From assembly GCA_934385475.1 (NCBI GenBank), contig CAKRPS010000013.1, positions 1-60,621 of the forward strand: a stretch of 60,621 nucleotides of DNA, written 5' to 3'. The notes below the pieces were generated by a model. It ran no database searches, was not told where the DNA came from, and saw only the letters and a program-made list of their open reading frames with translations. The position numbers were made by a program, and so were the translations under genes. This DNA is from an uncultured Lachnospiraceae bacterium (GTDB lineage Bacteria; Bacillota; Clostridia; Lachnospirales; Lachnospiraceae). This document shows positions 17,680 through 26,263 of this stretch, in pieces. The first letter of the stretch is position 1. The number at the start of each line of letters is the position of its first letter.

Positions 17680-19167
17680 ATGAAAAACTACAAATTTTGG
17701 TTTTGCACAGGATCTCAGGACTTATATGGTGACGAGTGTCTGAGAAAGGTAGCGGAGCATTCCGCAAAGATCGTTGAGGGATTGAACAAATCGGGAAATC
17801 TTCCCTTTGAGGTGGTGCTGAAGCCTACTTTGATCAGCCAGGCATCGATCCGTAAGACCTTTAATGATGCAAACAATGATCCGGAGTGTGCCGGTGTTAT
17901 CACCTGGATGCACACCTTCTCACCGGCGAAGATGTGGATTCTGGGCCTGAAGGAGTACAAAAAGCCTTTGTGCCATCTGCACACACAGTTTAATGAAGAG
18001 ATTCCTTATGATACAATAGATATGGACTTCATGAATGAGAACCAGTCAGCACACGGCGACAGAGAGTATGGCCACATTGTCAGCCGTATGGGAATCGAGA
18101 GAAAGATCATCGTAGGACACTGGGCAAATGAAAATGTACAGAAGCAGATCGGAAGCTGGATGAGAACTGCACTCGGTGTGATCGAGTCTTCTCACATCCG
18201 CGTATGCCGTTTTGGTGATAACATGAACAATGTTGCGGTTACTGAGGGTGATAAGGTAGAAGCACAGATCAAGTTTGGATGGGAGATCGACCATTACTGT
18301 GTCAATGATCTGGTAGAGTATGTGGATGCAGTTCCGCAGGGCGAGGTTAATGCGCTGGTAGACGAGTACTACAGCAAGTATAAGATCATTGATGAAGGAC
18401 GTGATCTGGATGAGTTCAGAAGACATGTAGCGGTACAGGCACAGCAGGAGATCGGTATTGAGAAGTTCCTTGTTGAGAATGATTATCATGCAGTGGTAAC
18501 ACACTTTGGTATGCTCGGTGGTCTGAAGCAGCTTCCGGGACTTGCCATTCAGAGACTGATGGAGAAGGGTTACGGCTTCGGAGCAGAGGGTGACTGGAAG
18601 GTTGCAGCCATGGTCCGTATGATGAAGCTGATGACAGCAGATATCAAGGATGCCAAGGGAACCTCCATGATGGAAGATTATACCTACAATCTGGTACCGG
18701 GCAAAGAGGGTATCTTACAGGCACACATGCTTGAGGTATGTCCTTCCGTAGCGGACGGTGAGATTGGTATTAAGGTTTGTCCTCTTTCCATGGGGAACAG
18801 AGAAGATCCTGCCCGTCTGGTATTTACCTCCAAGACAGGACCGGCTATCGCATGCTCCTTAGTGGATCTGGGAACCAGATTCCGTCTGCTGATCAATGCA
18901 GTAGATTGTAAGAAGGTTGAGAAGCCTATGCCGAAGCTGCCGGTAGGAACTGCATTCTGGACACCGCAGCCGAATCTGGAGATCGGTGCAACGGCCTGGA
19001 TCCTGGCAGGTGGTGCACATCACACAGCATTCTCCTATGATCTGACCGTAGACCAGATGGTTGACTGGGCAGCAGCAATGGGAATTGAGAGCGTTGTAAT
19101 TGACAAGAACACAAACATCCGCGATTTCAAGAATGAACTCAGATGGAATGAGGCAGCATATCGCTAA
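17680..19167 (+). CDS. araA: L-arabinose isomerase
   Basis: 495 residues, the usual length. AraA converts L-arabinose to L-ribulose with Mn2+ as cofactor. Family landmarks are the N-terminal FWFCTGSQDLYG, the middle WMHTFSPAKMWILGL, and LHTQFNEEIPYDTIDMDFMN; the C-terminal HHTAFSYDL holds metal-site histidines. GGAGGG upstream supports the ATG. It heads the catabolic genes araA, kinase, araD, transketolase and rpe, preceded by an AraR-like gene and operator. Codon use suggests strong expression. Confidence 0.97.
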   Translation: MKNYKFWFCTGSQDLYGDECLRKVAEHSAKIVEGLNKSGNLPFEVVLKPTLISQASIRKTFNDANNDPECAGVITWMHTFSPAKMWILGLKEYKKPLCHLHTQFNEEIPYDTIDMDFMNENQSAHGDREYGHIVSRMGIERKIIVGHWANENVQKQIGSWMRTALGVIESSHIRVCRFGDNMNNVAVTEGDKVEAQIKFGWEIDHYCVNDLVEYVDAVPQGEVNALVDEYYSKYKIIDEGRDLDEFRRHVAVQAQQEIGIEKFLVENDYHAVVTHFGMLGGLKQLPGLAIQRLMEKGYGFGAEGDWKVAAMVRMMKLMTADIKDAKGTSMMEDYTYNLVPGKEGILQAHMLEVCPSVADGEIGIKVCPLSMGNREDPARLVFTSKTGPAIACSLVDLGTRFRLLINAVDCKKVEKPMPKLPVGTAFWTPQPNLEIGATAWILAGGAHHTAFSYDLTVDQMVDWAAAMGIESVVIDKNTNIRDFKNELRWNEAAYR

Positions 19168-19204
19168 CAGACGATTCAGAGTCTGAGAAGAGAAGGAGGA
19201 GCTT

Positions 19205-20797
19205 ATGGGAGCAAAAGAATGTATTGCAAATGGGAAATCCGTATTGGGAATAGAGTTCGGCTCGACCAGAATCAAAGCGGTTCTGGTCGATGAGGACAAC
19301 AAGCCGATCGCTTCGGGGGCGCATGATTGGGAGAACAGACTGGAGAACGGAGTATGGACCTACAGCCTTGAGGATATCTGGAACGGCTTGCAGGACTGCT
19401 ACCGGAAGCTGACCGAAAATGTTGAGGTACAGTATGGAGAGAAGCTGACAAAGCTTCGCGCAATCGGCTTCAGTGCCATGATGCACGGCTATATGGCATT
19501 TAACAAAGACAATGAACTGATGGTACCCTTCCGCACCTGGAGAAATACGATTACAGAAGAAGCTTCTGTAAAGCTGACAGACTTTTTCCAGTATCATATT
19601 CCACAGAGATGGACGATTGCGCATCTGTATCAGGCGATCCTGAATGGTGAAGAGCATGTACCGGAGCTTGATTTTGTGATCACACTTGCAGGATATATCC
19701 ACTGGAAGCTGACCGGAAGAAAGGTAGTAGGTGTCGGGGAAGCTTCGGGTATGTTCCCCATTGATATCGCCACAGGACAGTTCAATGAAAAGATGATCCG
19801 CGATTTCGATGGTCTGGTTGCAGATAAGAAGCTGCCGTGGAAGCTTAAAGATATTCTTCCGGAGGTATGCACCGCCGGAGAAGAAGCCGGAACCCTGACA
19901 GAAGAGGGGGCGAAGCTCCTTGATCCGACCGGAACGCTGGAGGCCGGAGCGCTTCTCTGCCCTCCGGAGGGTGATGCAGGAACCGGTATGGTGGCAACCA
20001 ACAGTGTGGCACAGCGTACCGGAAATGTGTCTGCGGGAACGAGCGTATTTGGTATGATCGTTCTGGAGAAAGAACTGAAGAAGGTGCACGATGAGATCGA
20101 CCTGGTAACCACACCGGATGGAAGCCTGGTAGCAATGGTGCACTGCAATAACTGTACTTCTGACCTGAATGCATGGGTAAACCTCTTTAAGGAATACTCT
20201 GAACTGATGGGTATGAAGGTAGACATGAATGAACTGTATGGCAATCTGTACCGTAAGGCACTGGAAGGTGATGACGACTGCGGCGGACTGCTGGCATACA
20301 ACTACTTCTCGGGCGAGCATGTAACAGGCTTTAACGAAGGCCGCCCGCTGTTTGCACGTACTCCGGATGCAAAATTCAATCTGGCAAACTTTATGAGAGT
20401 ACACCTTTTCACCGCTCTGGGAGCCTTGAAGACAGGACTGGATATCCTCCTGAAAGAAGAGGATATCCAGGTGGATGAGATCCTGGGCCATGGCGGTCTG
20501 TTCAAGACCAAGGGTGTCGGACAGAGCATACTGGCAGCGGCGATCGATGCACCCGTGAGTGTTATGGCGACAGCAGGTGAAGGCGGAGCCTGGGGAATCG
20601 CTGTTCTGGCATCTTATATGGTACAGAAGGAAGAGAACGAGAGCCTTGCACACTTCCTGGACAGCAAGGTATTTGCAGGACAGAAGGGTGAGAAGCTCGC
20701 ACCGGTACAGAAGGATGTGGAAGGCTTCAACAGGTTTATGAAGCGTTACAGTGCCGGACTTGCGATCGAGAGAGCAGCCGTTGAGAATTTACAGTAA
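19205..20797 (+). CDS. FGGY-family carbohydrate kinase, probable L-ribulokinase
   Basis: 530 residues with the FGGY N-domain ([19 protein letters not shown]) and C-domain ([13 protein letters not shown]). Its place between araA and araD makes phosphorylation of L-ribulose to L-ribulose 5-phosphate the likely reaction. The protein resembles the xylulokinase-like branch of clostridial kinases rather than classic E. coli AraB, so I leave the symbol blank. The ribosome site is AAGGAGGAG. The gaps of 37 and 29 bases to its neighbours indicate an operon. Confidence 0.9.
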   Translation: MGAKECIANGKSVLGIEFGSTRIKAVLVDEDNKPIASGAHDWENRLENGVWTYSLEDIWNGLQDCYRKLTENVEVQYGEKLTKLRAIGFSAMMHGYMAFNKDNELMVPFRTWRNTITEEASVKLTDFFQYHIPQRWTIAHLYQAILNGEEHVPELDFVITLAGYIHWKLTGRKVVGVGEASGMFPIDIATGQFNEKMIRDFDGLVADKKLPWKLKDILPEVCTAGEEAGTLTEEGAKLLDPTGTLEAGALLCPPEGDAGTGMVATNSVAQRTGNVSAGTSVFGMIVLEKELKKVHDEIDLVTTPDGSLVAMVHCNNCTSDLNAWVNLFKEYSELMGMKVDMNELYGNLYRKALEGDDDCGGLLAYNYFSGEHVTGFNEGRPLFARTPDAKFNLANFMRVHLFTALGALKTGLDILLKEEDIQVDEILGHGGLFKTKGVGQSILAAAIDAPVSVMATAGEGGAWGIAVLASYMVQKEENESLAHFLDSKVFAGQKGEKLAPVQKDVEGFNRFMKRYSAGLAIERAAVENLQ

Positions 20798-20826
20798 GCA
20801 GCGAGCAGGAAAAGAGGGACCAGATT

Positions 20827-21525
20827 ATGTTAGAAGAATTAAAGAAACGTGTCTATGAAGCAAATATGCTTCTTCCAAAATATGAACTTGTCACATTCAC
20901 CTGGGGGAATGTCAGCGAGATCGACCGCGAAAGCGGAATCTTTGCGATCAAGCCCAGCGGAGTTGACTATGATAAGCTGACACCGGATGATATGGTACTG
21001 GTGGATCTTGATGGAAATAAGGTAGAGGGCAGATACAATCCTTCTTCGGACACAGCGACCCATGTGGAGCTGTATAAGGCTTATCAGGAAATCGGAGGAG
21101 TGGTACATACCCACTCTTCCTATGCGACAAGCTGGGCACAGGCAGGACGGAGTATCCCCTGCTACGGAACAACTCATGCCGATTATTTCTATGGAGAGAT
21201 TCCGTGTCTGCGTTGTCTCAATGCGGAGGAGATTGCGGATGCCTATGAGAAAAATACCGGACTTCTGATCGTGAGCGAATTTCAGAGGATGAAGAAAGAT
21301 CCGGTAGCCGTACCGGCAGTACTGTGTAAGAATCATGGACCGTTTGCCTGGGGAAAGGATGCACATGAGGCTGTTCACAATGCAGTTGTCCTTGAGGAGG
21401 TTGCCAAGATGGCATACCGTGCGGAGACGATCAATGCAAGGATCCAGCCTGCACCGCAGGAGTTACAGGATAAGCATTATTATAGAAAGCATGGAGCAAA
21501 TGCTTACTATGGACAGGCTAAATAA
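20827..21525 (+). CDS. araD: L-ribulose-5-phosphate 4-epimerase
   Basis: 232 residues, full length for AraD, a zinc class II aldolase-fold enzyme that converts L-ribulose 5-phosphate to D-xylulose 5-phosphate. Visible motifs are [17 protein letters not shown], the zinc histidines in [30 protein letters not shown], and a further zinc His in KNHGPFAWG. It completes the araA-kinase-araD route and feeds the transketolase genes that follow. Confidence 0.96.
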   Translation: MLEELKKRVYEANMLLPKYELVTFTWGNVSEIDRESGIFAIKPSGVDYDKLTPDDMVLVDLDGNKVEGRYNPSSDTATHVELYKAYQEIGGVVHTHSSYATSWAQAGRSIPCYGTTHADYFYGEIPCLRCLNAEEIADAYEKNTGLLIVSEFQRMKKDPVAVPAVLCKNHGPFAWGKDAHEAVHNAVVLEEVAKMAYRAETINARIQPAPQELQDKHYYRKHGANAYYGQAK

Positions 21526-21546
21526 AATATCCGCAATTTTTAAGTA

Positions 21547-21600
21547 GTGTTATCGGGCACGTTATGGTAATATAATAACGAAATGCTCTGAATGGAGAGC
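21547..21600 (+). promoter_or_regulatory. Possible promoter and leader hairpin before the transketolase genes
   Basis: A consensus TATAAT at 21571-21576 lies 59 bases before the transketolase start, flanked by GTTAT/ATAAC arms. A small hairpin GCTCT-N6-AGAGC follows at 21585-21600. No good -35 is seen. It suggests an extra promoter allowing transketolase expression apart from arabinose induction. Confidence 0.4.
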
Positions 21601-21634
21601 AAAGTATAATCAAAAACAAACATGGAGGCTAGCG

Positions 21635-22474
21635 ATGAACAAGTTAGAGTTACAGAAAACAGCTAATGAAGTTCGTAAGGGTATCGTAACCGCGGTACAT
21701 AGTGCCAAAGCGGGACATCCGGGCGGATCTTTATCAGCCGCTGATATTTTTACCTATCTTTATTTTGAAGAGATGAATATTGATCCGAAGAATCCGAAAA
21801 TGGCAGACAGAGATCGTTTCGTACTGTCTAAGGGTCATACGGCACCGGGATTGTATTCCGCGCTTGCCAACAGAGGCTATTTCCCGGTAGAGGATCTCAA
21901 GACACTTCGCCATCTGGGATCTTATCTTCAGGGTCATCCCTGCATGCAGGAGACACCGGGTGTGGACATGTCCTCAGGTTCTCTTGGTCAGGGAATTTCC
22001 GCAGCGGTAGGCATGGCACTTGCTGCAAAGATGGACAACAAGGATTACAGAACCTATACCTTGCTCGGTGATGGAGAGATTCAGGAGGGTCAGGTCTGGG
22101 AAGCTGCAATGTTTGCAGGACACCGCAAGCTGGACAATCTGGTAGTGATCGTTGATAACAACGGACTCCAGATCGATGGCAAGATTGAAGATGTATGTTC
22201 CCCTTATCCGATCGATAAGAAGTTTGAAGCCTTTAATTTCCATGTGATCAATATCGACGGCAATGATTTCGATCAGATTGATGCCGCATTCAAAGAGGCA
22301 AAGGCAACCAAGGGTATGCCGACTGCCATTATCTGCAAGACCGTGAAAGGAAAGGGAGTTTCCTTCATGGAGAACAATGCCGGATGGCATGGCAAAGCGC
22401 CGAATGATGAAGAGTATGCGATTGCAATGGCAGATCTTGCGAAGATCGATGCAGAATTAGGAGGTGCAAACTAA
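21635..22474 (+). CDS. Transketolase, N-terminal (thiamine diphosphate) subunit
   Basis: 279 residues, matching the N-terminal third of a normal transketolase. The HSAKAGHPGGSLSAADIFTYLYF segment and GDGEIQEGQVWEA-to-NN stretch form the thiamine diphosphate/Mg binding site. The next gene encodes the pyrimidine-binding and C-terminal domains, so the enzyme is a two-subunit transketolase, known in Clostridia and archaea. It interconverts xylulose 5-phosphate, ribose 5-phosphate and related sugars. Start and stop of the pair overlap by one base (TAATG). Confidence 0.95.
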   Translation: MNKLELQKTANEVRKGIVTAVHSAKAGHPGGSLSAADIFTYLYFEEMNIDPKNPKMADRDRFVLSKGHTAPGLYSALANRGYFPVEDLKTLRHLGSYLQGHPCMQETPGVDMSSGSLGQGISAAVGMALAAKMDNKDYRTYTLLGDGEIQEGQVWEAAMFAGHRKLDNLVVIVDNNGLQIDGKIEDVCSPYPIDKKFEAFNFHVINIDGNDFDQIDAAFKEAKATKGMPTAIICKTVKGKGVSFMENNAGWHGKAPNDEEYAIAMADLAKIDAELGGAN

Positions 22475-23415
22475 TGGCAGATGTAAAGAAAATTGCAACA
22501 AGAGAAAGCTATGGTAATGCACTTGCTGAATGTGGTGCAGATTATCCGAATCTGGTAGTCCTTGATGCAGACCTTGCGGGAGCTACCAAGACCGGTGTAT
22601 TTAAGAAAGCGTATCCGGATCGTCACATTGACTGTGGTATTGCAGAGTGCAATATGACAGGTGTGGCTGCCGGACTTGCAACCTGCGGAAAGATTCCGTT
22701 TATCAGTTCCTTCGCCATGTTTGCGGCAGGACGTAACTTTGAACAGGTTCGTAACTCCATCGGATATCCGCATCTGAATGTCAAGATTGGTGCAACACAT
22801 GCCGGTATTACTGTAGGAGAAGACGGTGCGACACACCAGTGTAATGAGGATGTTGCCCTGATGAGAACGATTCCGGGTATGACAGTGATCGTTCCTGCGG
22901 ATGACGTAGAGGCAAGAGCAGCTGTCAGAGCTGCGATCGAGTTTGAAGGCCCGGTATATCTCCGGTTTGGCCGTGCAGCTGTTCCGGTGATCAATGACAG
23001 ACCGGATTATAAGTTTGAGATTGGCAAGGGTGTGCTCCTCAAGGAAGGAACCGATGTGACCATTATTGCCAGTGGTATCACAGTAGCTTCCGCACTGGAG
23101 GCAGCAGAAATGCTTGCAGCAGACGGTATCAGTGCTGAAGTGATCAATATCCATACAATCAAGCCTCTGGATGAGGAACTTGTACTTGCTTCTGCCAAGA
23201 AGACTGGCAAGGTGGTAACAGCAGAAGAGCATTCTGTGATCGGTGGATTGGGAAGCGCAGTCTGTGACTGCCTGTCTGAGAAGCTCCCGACACCGGTATG
23301 CAAAATTGGTATGCAGGACTGCTTCGGTGAGTCCGGCCCGGCTGCGGCACTGGTAGAGAAGTATGGTCTGGATGGCAAGGGCATCTACGCTAAGGTGAAG
23401 GACTTTGTGAAATAG
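22474..23415 (+). CDS. Transketolase, C-terminal subunit
   Basis: 313 residues carrying the pyrimidine-binding domain (RHIDCGIAECNMTGVAAGLATCGKIPF, with the catalytic Glu) and the C-terminal transketolase domain (VVTAEEHSVIGGLGSAV). It overlaps the preceding subunit gene by one base, so equal amounts are expected. The pair resembles 1-deoxyxylulose-5-phosphate synthase halves, but the split and the pentose context favour transketolase. Confidence 0.95.
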   Translation: MADVKKIATRESYGNALAECGADYPNLVVLDADLAGATKTGVFKKAYPDRHIDCGIAECNMTGVAAGLATCGKIPFISSFAMFAAGRNFEQVRNSIGYPHLNVKIGATHAGITVGEDGATHQCNEDVALMRTIPGMTVIVPADDVEARAAVRAAIEFEGPVYLRFGRAAVPVINDRPDYKFEIGKGVLLKEGTDVTIIASGITVASALEAAEMLAADGISAEVINIHTIKPLDEELVLASAKKTGKVVTAEEHSVIGGLGSAVCDCLSEKLPTPVCKIGMQDCFGESGPAAALVEKYGLDGKGIYAKVKDFVK

Positions 23416-23499
23416 AGACAAGATAATTCTTCTTGTTTTTTGAACGAGGCTATGGTAGTCTAACTAGCGGAGTGAAAAAGAAGCGAAAGGCATAAGAGA

Positions 23500-24168
23500 A
23501 TGTCTGATAGTACGGAATACAAGAATATATTGTCGCCATCGATTCTCGCAGCGGATTTCTCTATTCTGGGAGAACAGATCAGGAAAGCCGATGAGGCGGG
23601 GGCAGAGTATATACACATTGATGTCATGGATGGTGTGTTTGTACCCTCTATTTCCTTTGGAATGCCCGTGATCGAGACGATACGAAAGGTGACAGACAAA
23701 ACTTTTGATGTGCATCTGATGATCGTGGAGCCGGAACGTTTTGTGAAGGAATTTGCCGCATGTGGTGCGGACAGCATTACGTTTCATCTGGAAGCGACGG
23801 AGGATGCCGAGGAACTGATAGAACAGATCCATGCGCTTGGATGCAGGGCAGGCATGGCTGTGAAACCCAAGACACCGATAGAAGCAGCAAGAAAATACCT
23901 GGATAAGCTGGACATGCTGTTAGTCATGACGGTGGAGCCCGGCTTTGGCGGACAGAAGTATATTCCGGAGTCAACGGAACGGATTCGTCAGGTCCGGACA
24001 ATGGCCAGGGAACTGGGAACGAAGCTGGATATTGAAGTGGATGGGGGGATTACCCCAGAGAATGTGCAGGTGGTTCTGGACGCCGGAGCGAACGTAATTG
24101 TCGCCGGTTCAGCAGTATTCCATGGAGACATCAAAGAAAACGTCGAAAAGTTCATCAGACAATTTTAA
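23500..24168 (+). CDS. rpe: Ribulose-phosphate 3-epimerase
   Basis: 222 residues, normal length, TIM-barrel. The motifs SPSILAADF, HIDVMDGVFVPS, DVHLMI, MTVEPGFGGQ and EVDGGI are diagnostic; the metal-binding His and Asp residues are all present. The enzyme interconverts ribulose 5-phosphate and xylulose 5-phosphate, linking the arabinose product to the pentose phosphate pathway. It starts 84 bases after the transketolase genes and ends at a bidirectional terminator shared with the MATE gene. Confidence 0.96.
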   Translation: MSDSTEYKNILSPSILAADFSILGEQIRKADEAGAEYIHIDVMDGVFVPSISFGMPVIETIRKVTDKTFDVHLMIVEPERFVKEFAACGADSITFHLEATEDAEELIEQIHALGCRAGMAVKPKTPIEAARKYLDKLDMLLVMTVEPGFGGQKYIPESTERIRQVRTMARELGTKLDIEVDGGITPENVQVVLDAGANVIVAGSAVFHGDIKENVEKFIRQF

Positions 24169-24183
24169 ATAAGCAACGATAGG

Positions 24184-24217
24184 ATACGGAGGGCTGAAAT
24201 CTCAGCCCTCCGTATTT
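24184..24217. terminator. Bidirectional terminator between rpe and the MATE gene
   Basis: ATACGGAGGGCTGA and TCAGCCCTCCGTAT form a perfect 14-bp stem with a 4-nt loop, followed by T residues. The stop codon of the minus-strand MATE gene is part of the stem (24202-24204). Confidence 0.9.
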
Positions 24218-25617
24218 ACGATATTCTGAAGCCAGACGCCTTTCTTTACGAGGATGAATCCAATCACACATTTGAGCAGGTCTGCCAGCTGGACACAGGT
24301 AAATACCACAACTACAGAGAGGGCGGTAAAGTGACTCAGACTGTAGGCAATCGGAACACTCACCAGACAGATAAAGGCACTGTCGAACAGAAAGGTGATG
24401 ATTGTTTTACCGCCGGAGCGTAGCGTAAAGTAGGCAGCATGCAGGAATGCATTCTGCGGCATAAAACAGGCGGCGATCATGATGAAATACCGTGCAAGGA
24501 GCCGGGCGTCGTCTGTGGTATTGTAGAGCAATGGAAACAGGGGCGCTGCCAGAAACATGACGGCGGCTACTCCGGTACAACAGAGTACGGAGAAAGTGAT
24601 CATTTTACGGTCAGTATCCCTGGCTTCGTCCATTTTGCCGGCGCCGAGAAGCTGTCCGACCACGATTGCTACGGAGTCACCAAGGGCGATAAAGACAATA
24701 TTGAACACGTTGTTGATTGTGTTGGAAATATTCTGGGCTGCCACTACATTAAGTCCACGGACAGAATAACACTGTGCCAGAATCGCCATGCCACCTGCCC
24801 ACAGAGTTTCATTGACCAGAAGAGGGGTTCCTTTGATCAGAATTTTCTTCAGCAGGATACCGGGAACCTTCAGGGTACGGTAAAGTCCTGTCGCAAAAGG
24901 GTGCTCCGCAGCATGCCTGTGTGTGTAGACTACGATAATTGCCATCTCCACGTAGCGGGAGAGGATAGTTGCAATGGCAGCACCCTCAACACCAAGGACG
25001 GGGAAACCGAATTTGCCATAGATCAGGAGGTAGTTGAATACCAGATTGACACATACAGCCACGATACCCGCTTTCATCGGCACGATGGTGTGACCGCATT
25101 CCCGCAGGGTGCTGGAATAAACCTGCACCATCATGAAAGGCGGCAGGCCGATCAGCATGATCCACAGATATTGTTTGCCATAGGTAAGCGTTGCAGCAAT
25201 GCTCTCAACGCTGCCCTCGCCCTTGAGGTACAGAGCGATCAGAGATTCGCCCCTGCTCAGGAACAGAAGGATCGTAAAGATGGTGACGATGGTTACCATC
25301 CATATCTTGTAGCGCACGGTCTGACGGACACCCTCGTGATTCTTCTGACCGAAATACTGTGCGGTGAAGATACCGGCTCCGGACACCCCGCCAAACAGGC
25401 AGAGATTGTATACAAAAAGAAGCTGATTGACGATGGCAACGCCGGACATCTGCTCTGTTCCGATCCGTCCGATCATGATATTGTCAAGCAGGCTGACAAA
25501 GTTGGTGATACCGTTCTGGATCATGATCGGAATGGCAATAGTAAGGATCATTTTATAAAATGCCTTATCGCCGAAATACTTTTGTCTGATACTGTGGTTC
25601 TGTACTGCTTTTTGCAT
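24202..25617 (-). CDS. MATE family multidrug/toxin exporter
   Basis: 471 residues with about 12 membrane helices. The N-terminal IPIMIQNGITNFVSLLDNIMIGRIGTEQMSGVAI pattern is typical of the MATE/NorM family, with an internal repeat of the same fold (LLVNETLWAGGMAILAQCYSVRG). Such transporters export cationic compounds using Na+ or H+ gradients; the substrate is unknown. The ATG follows CGGAG at suitable spacing. It is convergent with rpe and divergent from the BlaI-like gene. Confidence 0.92.
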   Translation of the reverse strand: MQKAVQNHSIRQKYFGDKAFYKMILTIAIPIMIQNGITNFVSLLDNIMIGRIGTEQMSGVAIVNQLLFVYNLCLFGGVSGAGIFTAQYFGQKNHEGVRQTVRYKIWMVTIVTIFTILLFLSRGESLIALYLKGEGSVESIAATLTYGKQYLWIMLIGLPPFMMVQVYSSTLRECGHTIVPMKAGIVAVCVNLVFNYLLIYGKFGFPVLGVEGAAIATILSRYVEMAIIVVYTHRHAAEHPFATGLYRTLKVPGILLKKILIKGTPLLVNETLWAGGMAILAQCYSVRGLNVVAAQNISNTINNVFNIVFIALGDSVAIVVGQLLGAGKMDEARDTDRKMITFSVLCCTGVAAVMFLAAPLFPLLYNTTDDARLLARYFIMIAACFMPQNAFLHAAYFTLRSGGKTIITFLFDSAFICLVSVPIAYSLSHFTALSVVVVFTCVQLADLLKCVIGFILVKKGVWLQNIVNTEG

Positions 25618-25835
25618 AAAAAACTCCGTTTCTACTACACTTTTTCCGTATTCTTACTGTATGACGACCACCTGTGTTCGGGGCGACGTATGTCTATCAT
25701 ATCACATTCAGATGATTATGGAAGGGGTATTTTTCAGAGCGACAGACTAAGTTTATTTTACCTTAATTTAGCAGGTTTTTTTACTTGATATTCCACGAAT
25801 AATCAAATACTATTGATGTTAGATACTATATTATA

Positions 25836-25855
25836 TACCATTATTAAGAATGGTA
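25836..25855. promoter_or_regulatory. Palindromic operator candidate before the BlaI-like gene
   Basis: TACCATT and AATGGTA are 7-bp inverted arms with a 6-nt spacer, 27 bases before the BlaI-like start. A possible promoter TTGATG (25813-25818) with TACCAT (25836-25841) overlaps it, so binding would block initiation. Autorepression by the BlaI-like protein is inferred. Confidence 0.55.
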
Positions 25856-25882
25856 ATTTGGAAAATTACTGGAGGACTATCT

Positions 25883-26263
25883 ATGAAGCTGGAAAGATTA
25901 ACGGATTGTGAAGAACTGGTCATGAAGACCGTATGGGATGCACAAGAGGAGCTGAGTCTGATGGAGGTCATGTCAAGAGTGAACGACAAATACAAGAAGG
26001 ATTGGAAACCGCAGACGGTATCTACCTTTCTTGCACGTCTTGTCAAAAAAGGCTATCTGAAACATTACCGTCAGGGAAGAGTTTTCTTCTATCAGATCCT
26101 GGTACCCCTTGAGGTATATAAGGGACAGCTTACGAGCGATTATGTAGATTTCTGGAATCATAGTAACGCGGATGAGTTTTTATGCGCGCTGACGGAGGAG
26201 AGACCACTGCGCGGGGACGAGATCGAAAGGATACAAAAGCTTATTAATGGAATGCATCATTAA
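25883..26263 (+). CDS. BlaI/MecI-family transcriptional repressor
   Basis: 126 residues with the winged helix of the Penicillinase_R family: LTDCEELVMKTVWD, TVSTFLARLVKKGYL, YRQGRVFFY. BlaI proteins repress divergent or own operons until cleaved after signalling by a membrane M56 protease. The next gene, overlapping by 17 bases, is such a protease. GGAGG seven bases before the ATG fixes the start. No beta-lactamase or altered penicillin-binding protein is near, so the regulon is unknown. Confidence 0.9.
   Translation: MKLERLTDCEELVMKTVWDAQEELSLMEVMSRVNDKYKKDWKPQTVSTFLARLVKKGYLKHYRQGRVFFYQILVPLEVYKGQLTSDYVDFWNHSNADEFLCALTEERPLRGDEIERIQKLINGMHH

Noticed and set aside
19139..20653. A 504-codon open frame on the minus strand
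   Set aside because: Antisense to the FGGY kinase gene; Cys/His/Gln-rich shadow of a high-codon-bias gene.
24439..25788. A 449-codon open frame on the plus strand
   Set aside because: It is exactly antisense to the MATE gene, rich in His, Asp and Gln, and has no ribosome site or family features.
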